This document shows positions 1 to 11,144 of a stretch of DNA of 64,000 nt, one piece after another (the first letter of the stretch is position 1; each line of letters starts with the position of its first letter). The DNA comes from Hamiltosporidium tvaerminnensis. Taxonomy: Eukaryota > Microsporidia > Dubosqiidae. A program made the position numbers and the translations under genes. Location: the NCBI GenBank assembly GCA_022605425.2, contig CM061247.1, positions 1,723,501 to 1,787,500 on the forward strand. Direction: 5' to 3'. The notes beneath the pieces are model-generated. The model searched no databases, had not been told where the DNA came from, and saw only the letters and a list, made by a program, of their open reading frames with translations.

Positions 1-599
1 ACAAAAAAAAGTTTTAATTTTTAATTGAGATGATCGAATATGTTATGTGACTTAAAATGAATACTGGTGATGTTCAAAACAGACTATCTTTCTTATAAAT
101 GACACAAATGAATTAGAAACTTTACAGTTATTTTTATCCAATTTAACTTAAAATTTTCATAAAAATATGCTTAAATTTGTAAAAAGCATGATTCATCGAC
201 CGAAAATTTCGATGCTTCTTTGAAAATGCTTTTATCCTGAGATTCGATAATTCTTATATCTTCAAATTTGTATTTCTTTACTGCTGAATCTATTCTACAA
301 CTAAATTAAATATAAAATGAAAAAAAAAATTAAAAAATGGTTTTTTCAGGTGACCTTCATATAATGATTGGTCGGTATGGAAAAATACTATAAACCATTT
401 GCTCGGTAACACTTATGTGAAATTGATATAAAAATCAGTAAAAACATTTGGTGGAAAAGGAACCACATTATATCAACAGACAAAGCTCTGGTAATTTTGA
501 ATTGAAAAATTTCAAAAGAAAAAAATGTAAGTATAAAGAACTCTCTTGAAAATGGATTTTCTGGTGTAGAAAACAGACCAGAACTCATGAAATATGAAA
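1..599. other. AT-rich stretch, no gene seen
   Basis: No reading frame longer than about 65 codons with a believable composition occurs here. I see low-complexity A/T sequence only. The last part may belong to the LINE relic that follows, but I could not align it. Confidence 0.5.
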
Positions 600-796
600 G
601 TAAGAGGCTTAAGGAAAAAACAAAGATATGTGGCCGTTATAAGTCGGATTTCTCAAAACCGGCTTTTCGGAAAAAGAACTAGACTTAGAAAATACACAGA
701 CATTAGCCAGCAAAATAAATTTTTGGCGTTCTATCTGAAAATCCCCAACACTGGGATATAAAAGAGAACGAATAAGTAACTAAGTAACTTTCTTAT
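600..796 (+). mobile_element. LINE 3' end relic (family B)
   Basis: A broken translation here resembles the C-terminal tail of a non-LTR retrotransposon protein. It gives fragments such as KTGFSEKELDLENTQTLAS, then a P-T-L-G stretch, and ends in a short TAAGTAAC-type tail. The clearer relative at 27,680-27,967 has the same order: a G-T-D-T-E-N-A-R-E-L stretch, then T-P-S-G, then GTAAGTAAGTAA. Stops and frameshifts show the copy is dead. The 5' limit is uncertain because similarity fades gradually. Confidence 0.4.
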
Positions 797-1866
797 AATA
801 GAGTTTGTAAATTTTTTGTTTATATTCAAGTTTTGGAAAAAATAATTCGTAAAAACGAAATATTGTGACAAATTTTGAATCAGAATATTAAATGACATTA
901 AAATTTTGCGAAACTAGTCTTTCTACATAAAAGTAATCAGAAAGATGGTTTTTTTAAGCGAGCAGACGATATACATCTAAAATGGTAATATATACGACAG
1001 ATGTTGATAGTAAGATAGCAGAACAGAGTTTTTGCCTCTATGCATTTTACTACTCACCTTGACTTGAAAAAAGTACCCATCTAATCGGAATATCGCGGAA
1101 TAAATCTAGCACGAACCAAACAATTCGCGTATTAAATTGGATAAAATCTTTAATATCAACATATTTTAAAGGTATTAAGGAAATTCGGAAGTTAACGCAA
1201 ATTATTTATGGGTAATACTCAGACAGATCTTGTTGATACACAAAATTACCCAGAAAATAATAACGGCTTTAGAAATATCTTACACATTTTGTATATAAAT
1301 GCTAAATTCGTATCATGAGGGAGGTCACATTACTAAAAAAAGAGTCAGCAGCAAGTGTTGCTAACGCGTAAAAATCTTATTTTCTCGACATAACCGGAGT
1401 ACTTATAAACAAAAATGGAAAAGTGTCAGCAAAAGAACTTGAAAAAGGTAAACCCTCACTAAAAAATTTCCTTTAATACCGAAAGACTAAGGTTCTCACA
1501 AAAAAAGGGCATTTTTAGAGATTTAATCAAAGTATTGGGCCCCGGCTTGTAATAAATTCGAGAATATTTTCCTGAAAAAACATAAATGGATTTATATAAG
1601 CTTTGCGGGCTTTTAAACGATCAGTATTTGAAAGCCCTCAATGGTCGGGTTTTAGATGTCTCACGGCAAAACCGCTGTTAAATGGAATAAGATGCGATCT
1701 ATAAAAGTTATTCTTTCACCCTTTAAACCAAATGAATATTTTAAAGCATATATCAAACAACTATGGGTTCTTTTTGTATAATAAGGTAGATATTAATGGT
1801 AGTTTATCAAATAAAAATATTCTCGTAACAAGATTGCTTAAATATAGAGCAAAATATGGGGATAGT
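797..1866. other. Intergenic, no gene seen
   Basis: The stretch holds no convincing reading frame. A slightly GC-richer patch near 1,500-1,690 may be an old element, but I cannot identify it. Confidence 0.4.
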
Positions 1867-1880
1867 ATTATAAATGATGC

Positions 1881-2101
1881 CAACGGTCTAATGGTGAGAA
1901 TATCGGGATTTACTTCCGAAGGGCGGGGTTCGTTCCCCGGTTGGTACTCTTTTGTTTTCGCTCGGAAAGTTTGCTTTAGGCTGAAAACCTGACCAATCAA
2001 AAGAAAATTGTCTTTGCAACGCCTAGAACTTGGCGAAGCTATAATTCATGGTTGCATTGTATTCCATCCGTAGGGAAGGAGCGGGCTATTAAATAAATAA
2101 A
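1881..2101 (+). mobile_element. tRNA-derived SINE, family 1, copy A
   Basis: This is a 221-bp retroposon. Its first 70 bases fold like a tRNA: a GCCAA/TTGGT acceptor stem, an A-box-like CGGTCTAATGGTGAGAAT and a B-box-like GGGGTTCGTTCCCC. A GC-moderate body follows, ending in CTATTAAATAAATAAA. A perfect 14-bp direct repeat (ATTATAAATGATGC) lies at 1,867-1,880 and again at 2,102-2,115, as expected of a target-site duplication. Copy B at 41,986-42,208 aligns along the whole length. The 86-codon frame at 1,732-1,992 crosses the element boundary and is not a gene. The last bases match the 3' end of the resident LINE (family A), which may supply the reverse transcriptase. Confidence 0.8.
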
Positions 2102-2115
2102 ATTATAAATGATGC

Positions 2116-2954
2116 TATATGTTGTGAGCTTTCGCTAAAAATTAAATCTTGGTAATCTAGTACTAATGAAAAGAGATTTTATTTTCAAACACAAAAAAAA
2201 AGCAATATACTTGCTTTTATTAAGAAAATCTCTATAAAGTTTTTGTTAGAAGAGGCAGTGATAGCTCTTTAATAGAATTCGATGGAAAATAGAAATTTAT
2301 TTGCGGAAATTGCATTAACAAGTATAATACGATGAAGTATTTTACCATTAGAATCACCCGTAAGACTGAAAGCTCATTTCTTAACATAACCGTTTGTATC
2401 TTTAAGACTAACATTTTTCAGAGCTATCTTTTCATCTTGGCTTCTTAATGCCTGTTTTTTTGGTTTTCTAAATATTTCTAGTTTTTAAAGTAAAGAATAA
2501 GAAAAATATTAAAACAAGAAAAAATGGTTTAAAAAAAATTGAGTAAATAAAAGAATTTTAAATTTAAATTTTATATAAAATATTGTTTTTAGGGCGTTTG
2601 CGGGATTTTTTATGGTTTTAGAATGAGGCTCTGGTGTGGAACCGGTTCTACAGTTAATACCGAAATCAAATTCTTCGATACTACTTCATGAATATTAAAA
2701 AGAGAATGATGAAAGAGGCGAAAAAAAGAAAACAAAGTATGTAATATATAAGTAAATTACATAGATTCCAATGCCTGTTTGCAATATAATACAAGTAAAA
2801 ACAATAACTATAATAATAAGGTAACAAATAAATACGATAAATTATAGAAGAAAAATCTCTTAATAAATTTTAAATAAACCCAAGAATGAACTTCGCATTC
2901 TACTAGACCTTTTCATATTCATCTTTTTTAATGTTTCACTTCTTGCAGAACAGT
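2116..2954. other. Intergenic, no gene seen
   Basis: AT-rich sequence with no believable frame. A GC-richer patch near 2,590-2,665 is unexplained. Confidence 0.4.
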
Positions 2955-3579
2955 TTAATCGGTTTCTTTTTCTGTTAATGCACCATGGTTTTCAATTGTA
3001 CTTTCATTTTCGAGTACTTCTCTTATTTCGATAACACAATCATATTTTTTGACACTTTATTTTGGGCGATTCGTTTGCTATTGCTTCATTTTCTTCCATT
3101 ATAGGTAAATCGAACGTTCCAGATGATTAAACCTCTTCTTTATCTCCTAGATTTTCAGATATTCTGGGTTCCTGCGATCCCTTATTTTCACCAAATGAAT
3201 ATATTTCATTACCTAGATCACTTCTTTCACTTGCCAAGGGATTTACTTCTGACATACTATCATCTGAACTCGAAATAGAAACTGGTTCATGGCCCTTAAG
3301 TTTTTCAAAAATGGTGTTTGCTATATAAGACAAAATCGCTTCGTTAGCATTTAATGAAGTTTTCTTGGATTCATCAGAAATCTCACCATTTGTTACAGAA
3401 GAATTTTCATATTTATTGCATTGAGCAAAGGCTTCTGAATCCAAAGTCGATCCAACATCATTTAATGAATCAATACTTGACCTGCTTTCTATTAACTCCC
3501 CTTTCTTATCAAGCATATCACTTCCACTTGCACAGTTTATCTAACTTTCGTAAAAGAAAAAACACAAAGCAAACAACAT
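2955..3579 (-). pseudogene. Broken gene for a secreted, acidic Ser/Glu-rich protein
   Basis: The largest open piece (3,516 down to 3,127, 129 codons) is rich in Ser, Glu, Asp and Asn and looks coding. The same frame runs upstream to an ATG at 3,579 that would encode a signal peptide-like start (MLLFALCFFFYES). An in-frame TAG at 3,541-3,543 then breaks it. A CCC motif lies just upstream of that ATG. After the TAA at the end of the open piece, coding-like acidic fragments continue in other frames (one with MEENEAIANESPKIK, one ending GALTEKETD with stop at 2,955). The layout fits a former secreted or wall-type protein of roughly 200 residues, now inactivated by a nonsense mutation and frameshifts. 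I do not recognise the family. Confidence 0.55.
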
Positions 3580-3587
3580 TATCTTAA

Positions 3588-3590
3588 GGG
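3588..3590 (-). promoter_or_regulatory. CCC start-proximal motif of the pseudogene
   Basis: On the minus strand the sequence reads ACCCTTAAGATAATG, placing CCC 8 bases before the ATG at 3,579. Other genes in this window carry the same arrangement, which supports this as the original start. Confidence 0.45.
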
Positions 3591-3599
3591 TGAACTAAT

Positions 3600-6500
3600 T
3601 TTTTGAATTTATAGAAAATGATTGATTTAGAACGAAAATATTCCTTAAATATCATTATAATTTACTTATTTGGGCAAAAGGCATATTAAGTTTTTTGTAA
3701 AAAAATATTCAAGTTGATAGAAAGAAAAAAGAAAAAATAATACGTTGAATCTAAAAACTTTAGGTTTTCCATAAATTTAAATGTATTATTATAAATATAT
3801 TTAGCGTGAATTGAAACCTAAAATAATATACTCGAGAATGAATGTCATTTAAAATATATTAGTCTTTAAATGACATGCTATGACAAATTGGAACAAGAAA
3901 GTCTAACTCAAAAGTTATGTAAAGATTAAATATTAAGGGTATTCGGTTATTAGTGCTGTGAACACCACAGAAAAAACATATTCTAAACAAATCTCTTGCT
4001 ATATATTTTAATCATACGAATATTTGATAAATACCAGTGTATATAATAGCCGTAAAATGTTTGATATTTATATTTCATAATTGGATGCCTGAAATTTATT
4101 ATAAGGAACCAAATAAAGACAGCAATTTTATGAATTTCAAATATAAATTCTTAATGTCTATTTCTATAAAAACTAAAAATAAGAATTACAATAAATGTTG
4201 GATTGATTCATCTATACATACTTTTACTTAGAGAGAATGTCTCTAATTTGTATTTTCTGCCTACATATTTTCCCCATTCATAAAAAATTTACATGGATAT
4301 ATTTCGTCACAATATTTTATTTTAAATTTCTTGTGTTGATAGAACTGATTGTAGATTTAGGAATGTTTTTTTATGTTTTTATTGCAATTTGGTTGCTAAC
4401 AAGCTTCTTGAAAGTATCCGAGTTATACTACAGACTAGATTAAAATTTCTTTAATCGAAATATATTCCCTTTTTTTTTTAGCCAAATCAAGCTATTAAAA
4501 CACTTAAAACTGCGATCTGTAATACTTGGGATTTGTGATATATTTCTTCGCCATTTTAACCGCCATGTCTAAATAGAAAATAGTTATATTGGAATATGAA
4601 AAGATCAAGGCAAACATTTATCATCGTTTAAAACTGTCAAAATTATTTTGATAACTAAATAAAAGTGCTCGTTTCTAGGGTTACGTTTAACGATTCTAAG
4701 AAAACATTTATCTGTCTGTAAATTTTTTGATAAACCGTTCAAGATTTACTTTTTGTTGCTTAGCAACTTTTGGCAACCCTTTTTATTTGATCGTGTATTT
4801 CCAACTAATATAGTTTTTTTGATATCTGTTGTGTTTCAAAAGATTTGATCATTAAGAACGTATGATTTGTTACAGCAATTTTGCCACTCGTAAATTATTT
4901 CAAAAGTTAAGCACGTAATATTCAGAAGTTGGTATCGAAAGTGTCTTTTTCCCGTGATTTCAGATATATGAGAAAGTCTATAATGTATTTGTGGAAGATT
5001 TCTGATGTTAAACAAAATTTTTTCGAAAATTTATCAAGCTCGTTAGACATGTATTGCGTAAATCAGCCTTCACTTTAGTCGTAGGTAGCTGTTCTTTATA
5101 GTAAAAACAGCAAAATCTTGGTAATATTATGCTGTTTTCCAATAATATATTCTAAATCATAGATATCACCGAGATTTGTCGGTTTTAAAGCGTTAAATTC
5201 GTTTAGTTTTTGTATTAATTCGAATAACTTTAAGTTTCAAACTTTTTTTTCTATTTGTAGTTTCTAAAAAAAAATTAAACTACGTGTTTTATTCATCGAA
5301 AAACAAAATTTCAATTTTCTTTATCATATGCTCTTTTTGCAGATATAATTGCAAGAAATATATCTAAATATTTTGAAACAAACTTAAATTTATTTCTAAC
5401 AACTCATCTTTTCTTCTTGTGTGCATGTATATATGTAGTTTACCACTAGTAGTCAATTACCAATGAAAATGTTTCTTGATTTTAACTACCATAATTTGCA
5501 ATTTTACATATCCTATTAGCTCTACTTTTCCTTTGAAAATGGCATGAGGCGGTCTAGCGCTTATTTCCATATCATTTCTGAAAGATCTATCTTTGCACAA
5601 GTCTTTCATTCTCTTCTATCTTGTTCGAAATCCAAAAGTATTTTGTTTCTTTGCGGGTTAGGATATATATTCAGAACTATTCCCCTTTAATCTTCAAAAT
5701 CTAGACATCTAAAAGCATCACCCATTACTTCATTATTATCTTCAAACAAAGCATCTTAGTTTGCAGAATTCCATCTTTATCAATTTCCGAAAACTTTCAC
5801 CTATTTTTATATCTTCTTAAGGTTGTTTTGATGCGTTTGACTTTTTTGATAAAATAAATATTATACTAATCTGAAGATAGCTAAGTAAAACATTAAAAAA
5901 TACTTAGAATTCTCGTTACCTTTCCTTATACAAAAATACCAATTCATATCTAGTTTTTTGTACTTTTCTTAAATTTTTAATTTACAATCGTGTTGAATTT
6001 ACCAAAAACGCAAGATTTTATGTCGAAATATTGCTAATTCTATACGATTCTTGTACCATAAATGTATATTATAATTTCTAATTCAATGTCTTTGATAAAA
6101 TAATAAATTGATCTCTATGTAATTATTTGACCGGAGTAGAAAAAGTATGTTTAAATCGCGTATTTTTTAATATATTTACTTATACAAAGACAAAAATCGA
6201 AATAATCTGTTTATTTATAATAGAAAAATTATCTTGTCAAGTATGCGAAATTTATAAAATAGGTTACATTGTTTGTATAAATTAGCCCAAACCGGCCCAA
6301 AGACCGTTTATCGTGCCTTCAGGTCAAATATTAAAATTTATATATGGAAGATCACTGTATAGTTGGTAAATTGCTAAATAATGCTTATATACAACTAAAA
6401 TCGACTTTATTGTAAAATTCATTACCTTAAGTTCACCTTTTTCCAAAAAATATCAATGTAATATTTCGACCAAAATATGAAGTCGCATTGTAATATAATC

Positions 6501-8561
6501 ATTTGAAACAATTACAATCACATCCAAAATATAAATATATTAAGATCTTTTACAATATTTATATTTTTATTTAGTTGAAAATCAATTATAATTACACCAT
6601 GTATGCAGATGGATCTTACATCACTCTCTATTTTTTAAAAAATCCAAGAGCTAATCAGATAGAAATCACTACTTATATATAAATAGATCAATATTAGTTA
6701 TAAACAATTTATCGTAAAATTCTGTATCTAAGAACCTAAGATGCTTTCATTGCTTAATATATAAATATATTTTATAAAAAAAAATTACAGTAAGCGATTA
6801 AGCAGTCTGCTACAATATAAAAAATAGAAATGTATTTCGGGAAGCATGGGAAGGTGACTAATATGCTAATTTCCTTGAAAAAATAGATTATCAGGCGTTC
6901 TTTGTGTAAATACGCTTAAAAAGATTGCACGAACGACATAAAGAAATGACCGAATCAATACATTACTTCTATACAATAAATACACGTAAATCTTTAAAAT
7001 GAATTGGAAATATTTAGTTCTAGAAGTTTATAGAAATGAATTTGCATAAATAAGAATGGATATCATAATCAAAAGGGTGTCAAATTCGAAAATATAGACG
7101 GGGAATTTGTTTTTATATATAATTTCAGAGGAAAAAAAAACTACTTTGAGTCAGATTTAGTTCACAAAGTTTTGTTTAAATTGTTGATGCTGAAAAATCA
7201 AAAGCCATGATTCTTCAGCATATAAGTTAAGCATTATTAACAAAATATGTGAATATATAATCTGAAATGTGATACTCCTTATTTATTTTTACTATGCAAT
7301 AAGGATTTATCTCACTAAAATAACATATATATAAAGAAAGGAAAATATGATACCAGGCAGTACTCGAAGAAACAATCTGCATAAATTATTCCAATCAAAA
7401 ATAAAATCATTTTTAGAATAGGTTTGGAGGAGAGTGATAAACTGCTATTATTCGATTTTGCACAAAAAAATGCAATAAAATGAAGTTCAACACAATTTAA
7501 AAGACCATAATCAAAGAGGAGCAAGACTCCAAACTAGTAATTACACTAGATGCAACCTCTGGTTTTGAATGTTGTACAGAAGAACAAATCTACGATAGAA
7601 ATCAATCCAGATTTATGATGTAATAGAAATTTAGAGGTAAAACGGTTGAATAGGGTAATTAAATTTCATAAATTAGACTTAAGATGAAATTTAGATAATT
7701 GTTATTCCGCTGATATAACCTAATTTAGAAATTTTATATCAAAGGATTATAAGTAATTTCTATTTAATTGTTTTTAAAAAAATGTCGAATCCATTTCCGA
7801 ATCAAATTAGATAAAAAATAAAATTAAATTTTTAATGAATCAATTATTTCTTCTCTGAACTTTTTCATAATAAGGTTAAATTTTTTTATTTATATTTTTT
7901 TGCAAGAAAAAAATATTGCATTTTGACAGGTAAAAATTTTATCAAGAGCAAATTGATGTGATAAATGTGTATTAAAGAATTAAAAACGGTTAATTTTCTG
8001 AAATTTATCTTTCAAAATCAATCACAATTTTGAGCTTAAAATATGTAATAATAAAATTAATATTTTTTTAAAAGCGCACTTGGAGATCGAGAAAAATATG
8101 TGACTTGTATGAAAAATGATTCGGATGTACACTTCATTCGTTTAAAATATAATCCTGTGGTGTGTTGATATTAAAGAGAGTTTTTGACAGCAATCAAAAG
8201 ACGAAAAAAAAGTAAAATGGTTGGTTTTTTGAGGAAAAACTTTGGAAAGAAGTTTTTAGAAGGGGTAAGCATAGATCCTAATATAATGGGAAATAAACAG
8301 AAAATTGTTTGCAAAAATCGTATTAAGCAGTATCATTATGCCGAATGATTTCATATTGGGAAAAAATGAAGATTAAAAGCTCGTTTTTTTTTTACATAGT
8401 TTTTATTCTTAATGGGGTATTTATTTGCTTTTTTTGATTATCGATTAATGATCGTTTATTTCTTTTTTTTTTGCTTTTGAAATAATTTGCATTTCTTAAT
8501 ATAAGAATAATTAGAAGCTACAAGAAAATGGTTTAAGAGAAAAAATGTGGTAAACAAATAT
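3600..8561. other. 5-kb gene desert
   Basis: No supportable gene is present. Two small hydrophobic frames (4,037-4,231 and 4,237-4,443) and one at 7,315-7,524 lack a start motif and relatives and are probably chance. On the minus strand, 5,560-5,830 gives coding-like scraps in changing frames (for example YPNPQRNKILLDFEQDRRE), which may be the remains of an unidentified gene or transposon. Confidence 0.4.
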
Positions 8562-8569
8562 ATTTAGAT

Positions 8570-8779
8570 AAGCGTTTCTTAACAGAGAATGCGAGGAGGA
8601 TTTTTTTGGAGTATGTCCGAAGCCCCTGTCAAAAGCTTAAGCCTACAAAGATATGCAATTTGCATATTTTTTTTAAATGAACAACAAATTTGTAAAAATC
8701 CGAAAACTTTTTCTTGGGGGGTGCGGAGACTAATTTTTAATTAAAGAGGTGCGGCTCACTTAAAGGTTAAGAACCACTG
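8570..8779. mobile_element. hAT-like MITE
   Basis: The right end reads, in reverse complement, CAGTGGTTCTTAACC, a typical hAT transposon terminus. The left end (AAGCGTTTCTTAAC) matches it at 11 of 14 positions in inverted orientation. The element would be 210 bp, flanked by 8-bp near-duplicates (ATTTAGAT at 8,562-8,569 and ATTTGTAT at 8,780-8,787), the duplication size made by hAT transposases. It has no coding capacity, so it is a non-autonomous relic. No hAT transposase is visible in the window. Confidence 0.55.
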
Positions 8780-8787
8780 ATTTGTAT

Positions 8788-11144
8788 GTATTAAATTGAC
8801 CATATATATTATTTTTGGTGTTTAACAGTGATTAAAATGTGGTTGTGGCATGCGTTTGACAATAAATGAACATTTTTTTTGAACCCAGCTTTTTTTTAAG
8901 TTGATTCATGTACTTGAATTCGATCAAATGAAATCCCCTGGAAGTATTAATTGCAAATCGCTTAGCGATACCGTTTTTTTCTCATTTTCTCCTTTAATAT
9001 ATACAGTATCGAAAATTAGCCTTCTAAAAACATATTTTGTGAATTTTCGCTTATATCTAACTTATTTTGTTTATAACTTAAACTCTCGTTTGATTTTTTG
9101 AGATTTGCATTCAGATACGAATTTAGCATATCTATGCGCCGACTTGAAAATATAGAAGTTAAGTAGATAAAAATGATTACAATCGAAAAATCCACGTTTC
9201 TAAGCTTCTCTTTATATCTTACCTATTTCACAGTGGTTTTGACCTGGTATTTGTCATGTGTGTTTCATAAATTCAAGCTTACCCATAACCATCATAGATT
9301 TGAGCTTTTCAACTGTGAACAAATAATTTATTCTTATCAACCATTTAAATCAAAGATTTGTGATTAGATAATGATTTTAATTAACTTACTATGATTTTTA
9401 GATTTGATTTAAGCTCATTTTTGGGACTAATTTGAAAATATTGCATCGAAAAAAGAGATGTTTGAACAAAATTGTAATGAAATTCTATAACATATCTTTT
9501 TCATATGAGTTGTGCAGACAAGAAATTAATCAGAATAAAGATTTATGGAAAGGTTGCAAAAATAAAAATGGTAATCTATTATACAAATATAAATCGATTT
9601 TAGCACCGATGTAATAACAACCAAGCGAACAAACCCTTACAAAATTCTTTGCTATCTCACTTTTTTATAAAGCTTTCAAAAAATTATTAAGAGCGGCAAA
9701 AAAACATCCGTGCGTTTATTTTAGAAGCCTTTTGACTCAACTTTAGGCCTCTTCTAAAATAATTTTTTAACTGTTCAAAATTCTGTCTATAGAATTCCTG
9801 ATGACTAACCTTTTGAGAAATTATATACTTCGTGTCATTACTACCTTGTTTTTTCGACAGAATGATTGTAAGATTTGAATATCGAGACGTCTGCTCAATA
9901 AAAAGAGTGATTCTTGGCTAATGCCAGGGTTTAAGGTTTGGAATAATGTATTTCTGACTTTCTGTTCCGAAATAGATAGTTTTTCAAATATGTATCGACT
10001 ATGATAGGAATTCAATAATAAAATTTTTTTCCTTAGCATTACATTCAACCTGTTTAGCAAGCCGCTCATTAATTATGTTCTTAAAACAACAAGCTTTTGT
10101 TTTATAGTATCTATCAATTAAATTAAGTTGTTATATCAATCGTTAAAAAGTCTTTTTAATAGAATCTATATTAAATTTAATTTTTTTATTAAATTATCCC
10201 ATATTGATCTTCTCAACAAATGAGAAATTAATACATATTTAGTTTTGCTTAAAAATATTTTGCTTGCTTCTAGATCGGTTTCATATTTGCGATTTCAAAA
10301 AAAATATTTGGGTAAACAAATATCTATTGATACAATCGTAAAATAATATGTTAAATAAGAAATTTTTTAAATGCTTCATAGGAACTAAAATAAACAAGGT
10401 TTTTGAATTATAACCTACCGATGAAATCTATGGTGTTGCGAATTTATTTCTAATTTCAAAAATATAATTTAATAATTACACATACACTAACAATATTTTC
10501 AAAAATAAATCGAATTCAAATTCTGGCTATAAAAATCTTGCTTTTTTTTAATATTTTCTTATATCTTTTTAAACACTATATGTTAACCTTCTAATCTTAC
10601 TCTTCTCAAAAATAGGCTATAATATATTTTTCTTGTATTTTCTCCAGAATTTTAATCGGAATAACTAATTTACACGAACTTGCATAAAATAGATATGGCC
10701 AAACGAAATATAGATTAATTCATATAAATACTATTACTATACTACGGTTTATTAATTTGTCAAATTTATTTCTATATTCTAAACTATCATTTGATCAATA
10801 AAAAATCTTACTATAATTGGTCTAAGATTCTTAAAATATGATTTCATATTGCTAATACAAACATTCATAGATCTAGATATCTTTCTATGGAATTAGAATT
10901 GCTATTCCATAATATATTTCTGCATTCAGTTGAAAAATATATAAATCTAAACAATTACTAAAAAAAAATTTTAGTTAAATACAAATTAAATGAATTTGAA
11001 TTAATAATGTCCGTATTAGGTTAAAAACTGAAATATTTTTAGGACAAATAACATTATGAATTGTGAAATAATATAAATTTTACACAAATTGATGCGAATT
11101 GTGCAGACATTCAAGATTAAAAAAATGATATAGAGATCCTAATT
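8788..11144. other. Intergenic, no supportable gene
   Basis: Short frames at 8,901-9,101 and 9,173-9,367 share a weak similarity (both contain a Y-L-T-Y-F stretch) and may be an old local duplication. A minus-strand frame of 82 codons at 9,821-10,069 has a mixed composition but no start motif or recognisable domain. The rest is AT-rich filler. Confidence 0.35.

Noticed and set aside
1732-1992. 86-codon frame and its antisense partner
   Set aside because: Both cross the SINE boundary and the target-site duplication.
8221-8350. Short plus-strand frame starting MVGFLRKNFGKK
   Set aside because: About 43 codons, with no start motif, conserved copy or domain. A GTAAGC inside is not followed by the acceptor seen in the real introns.
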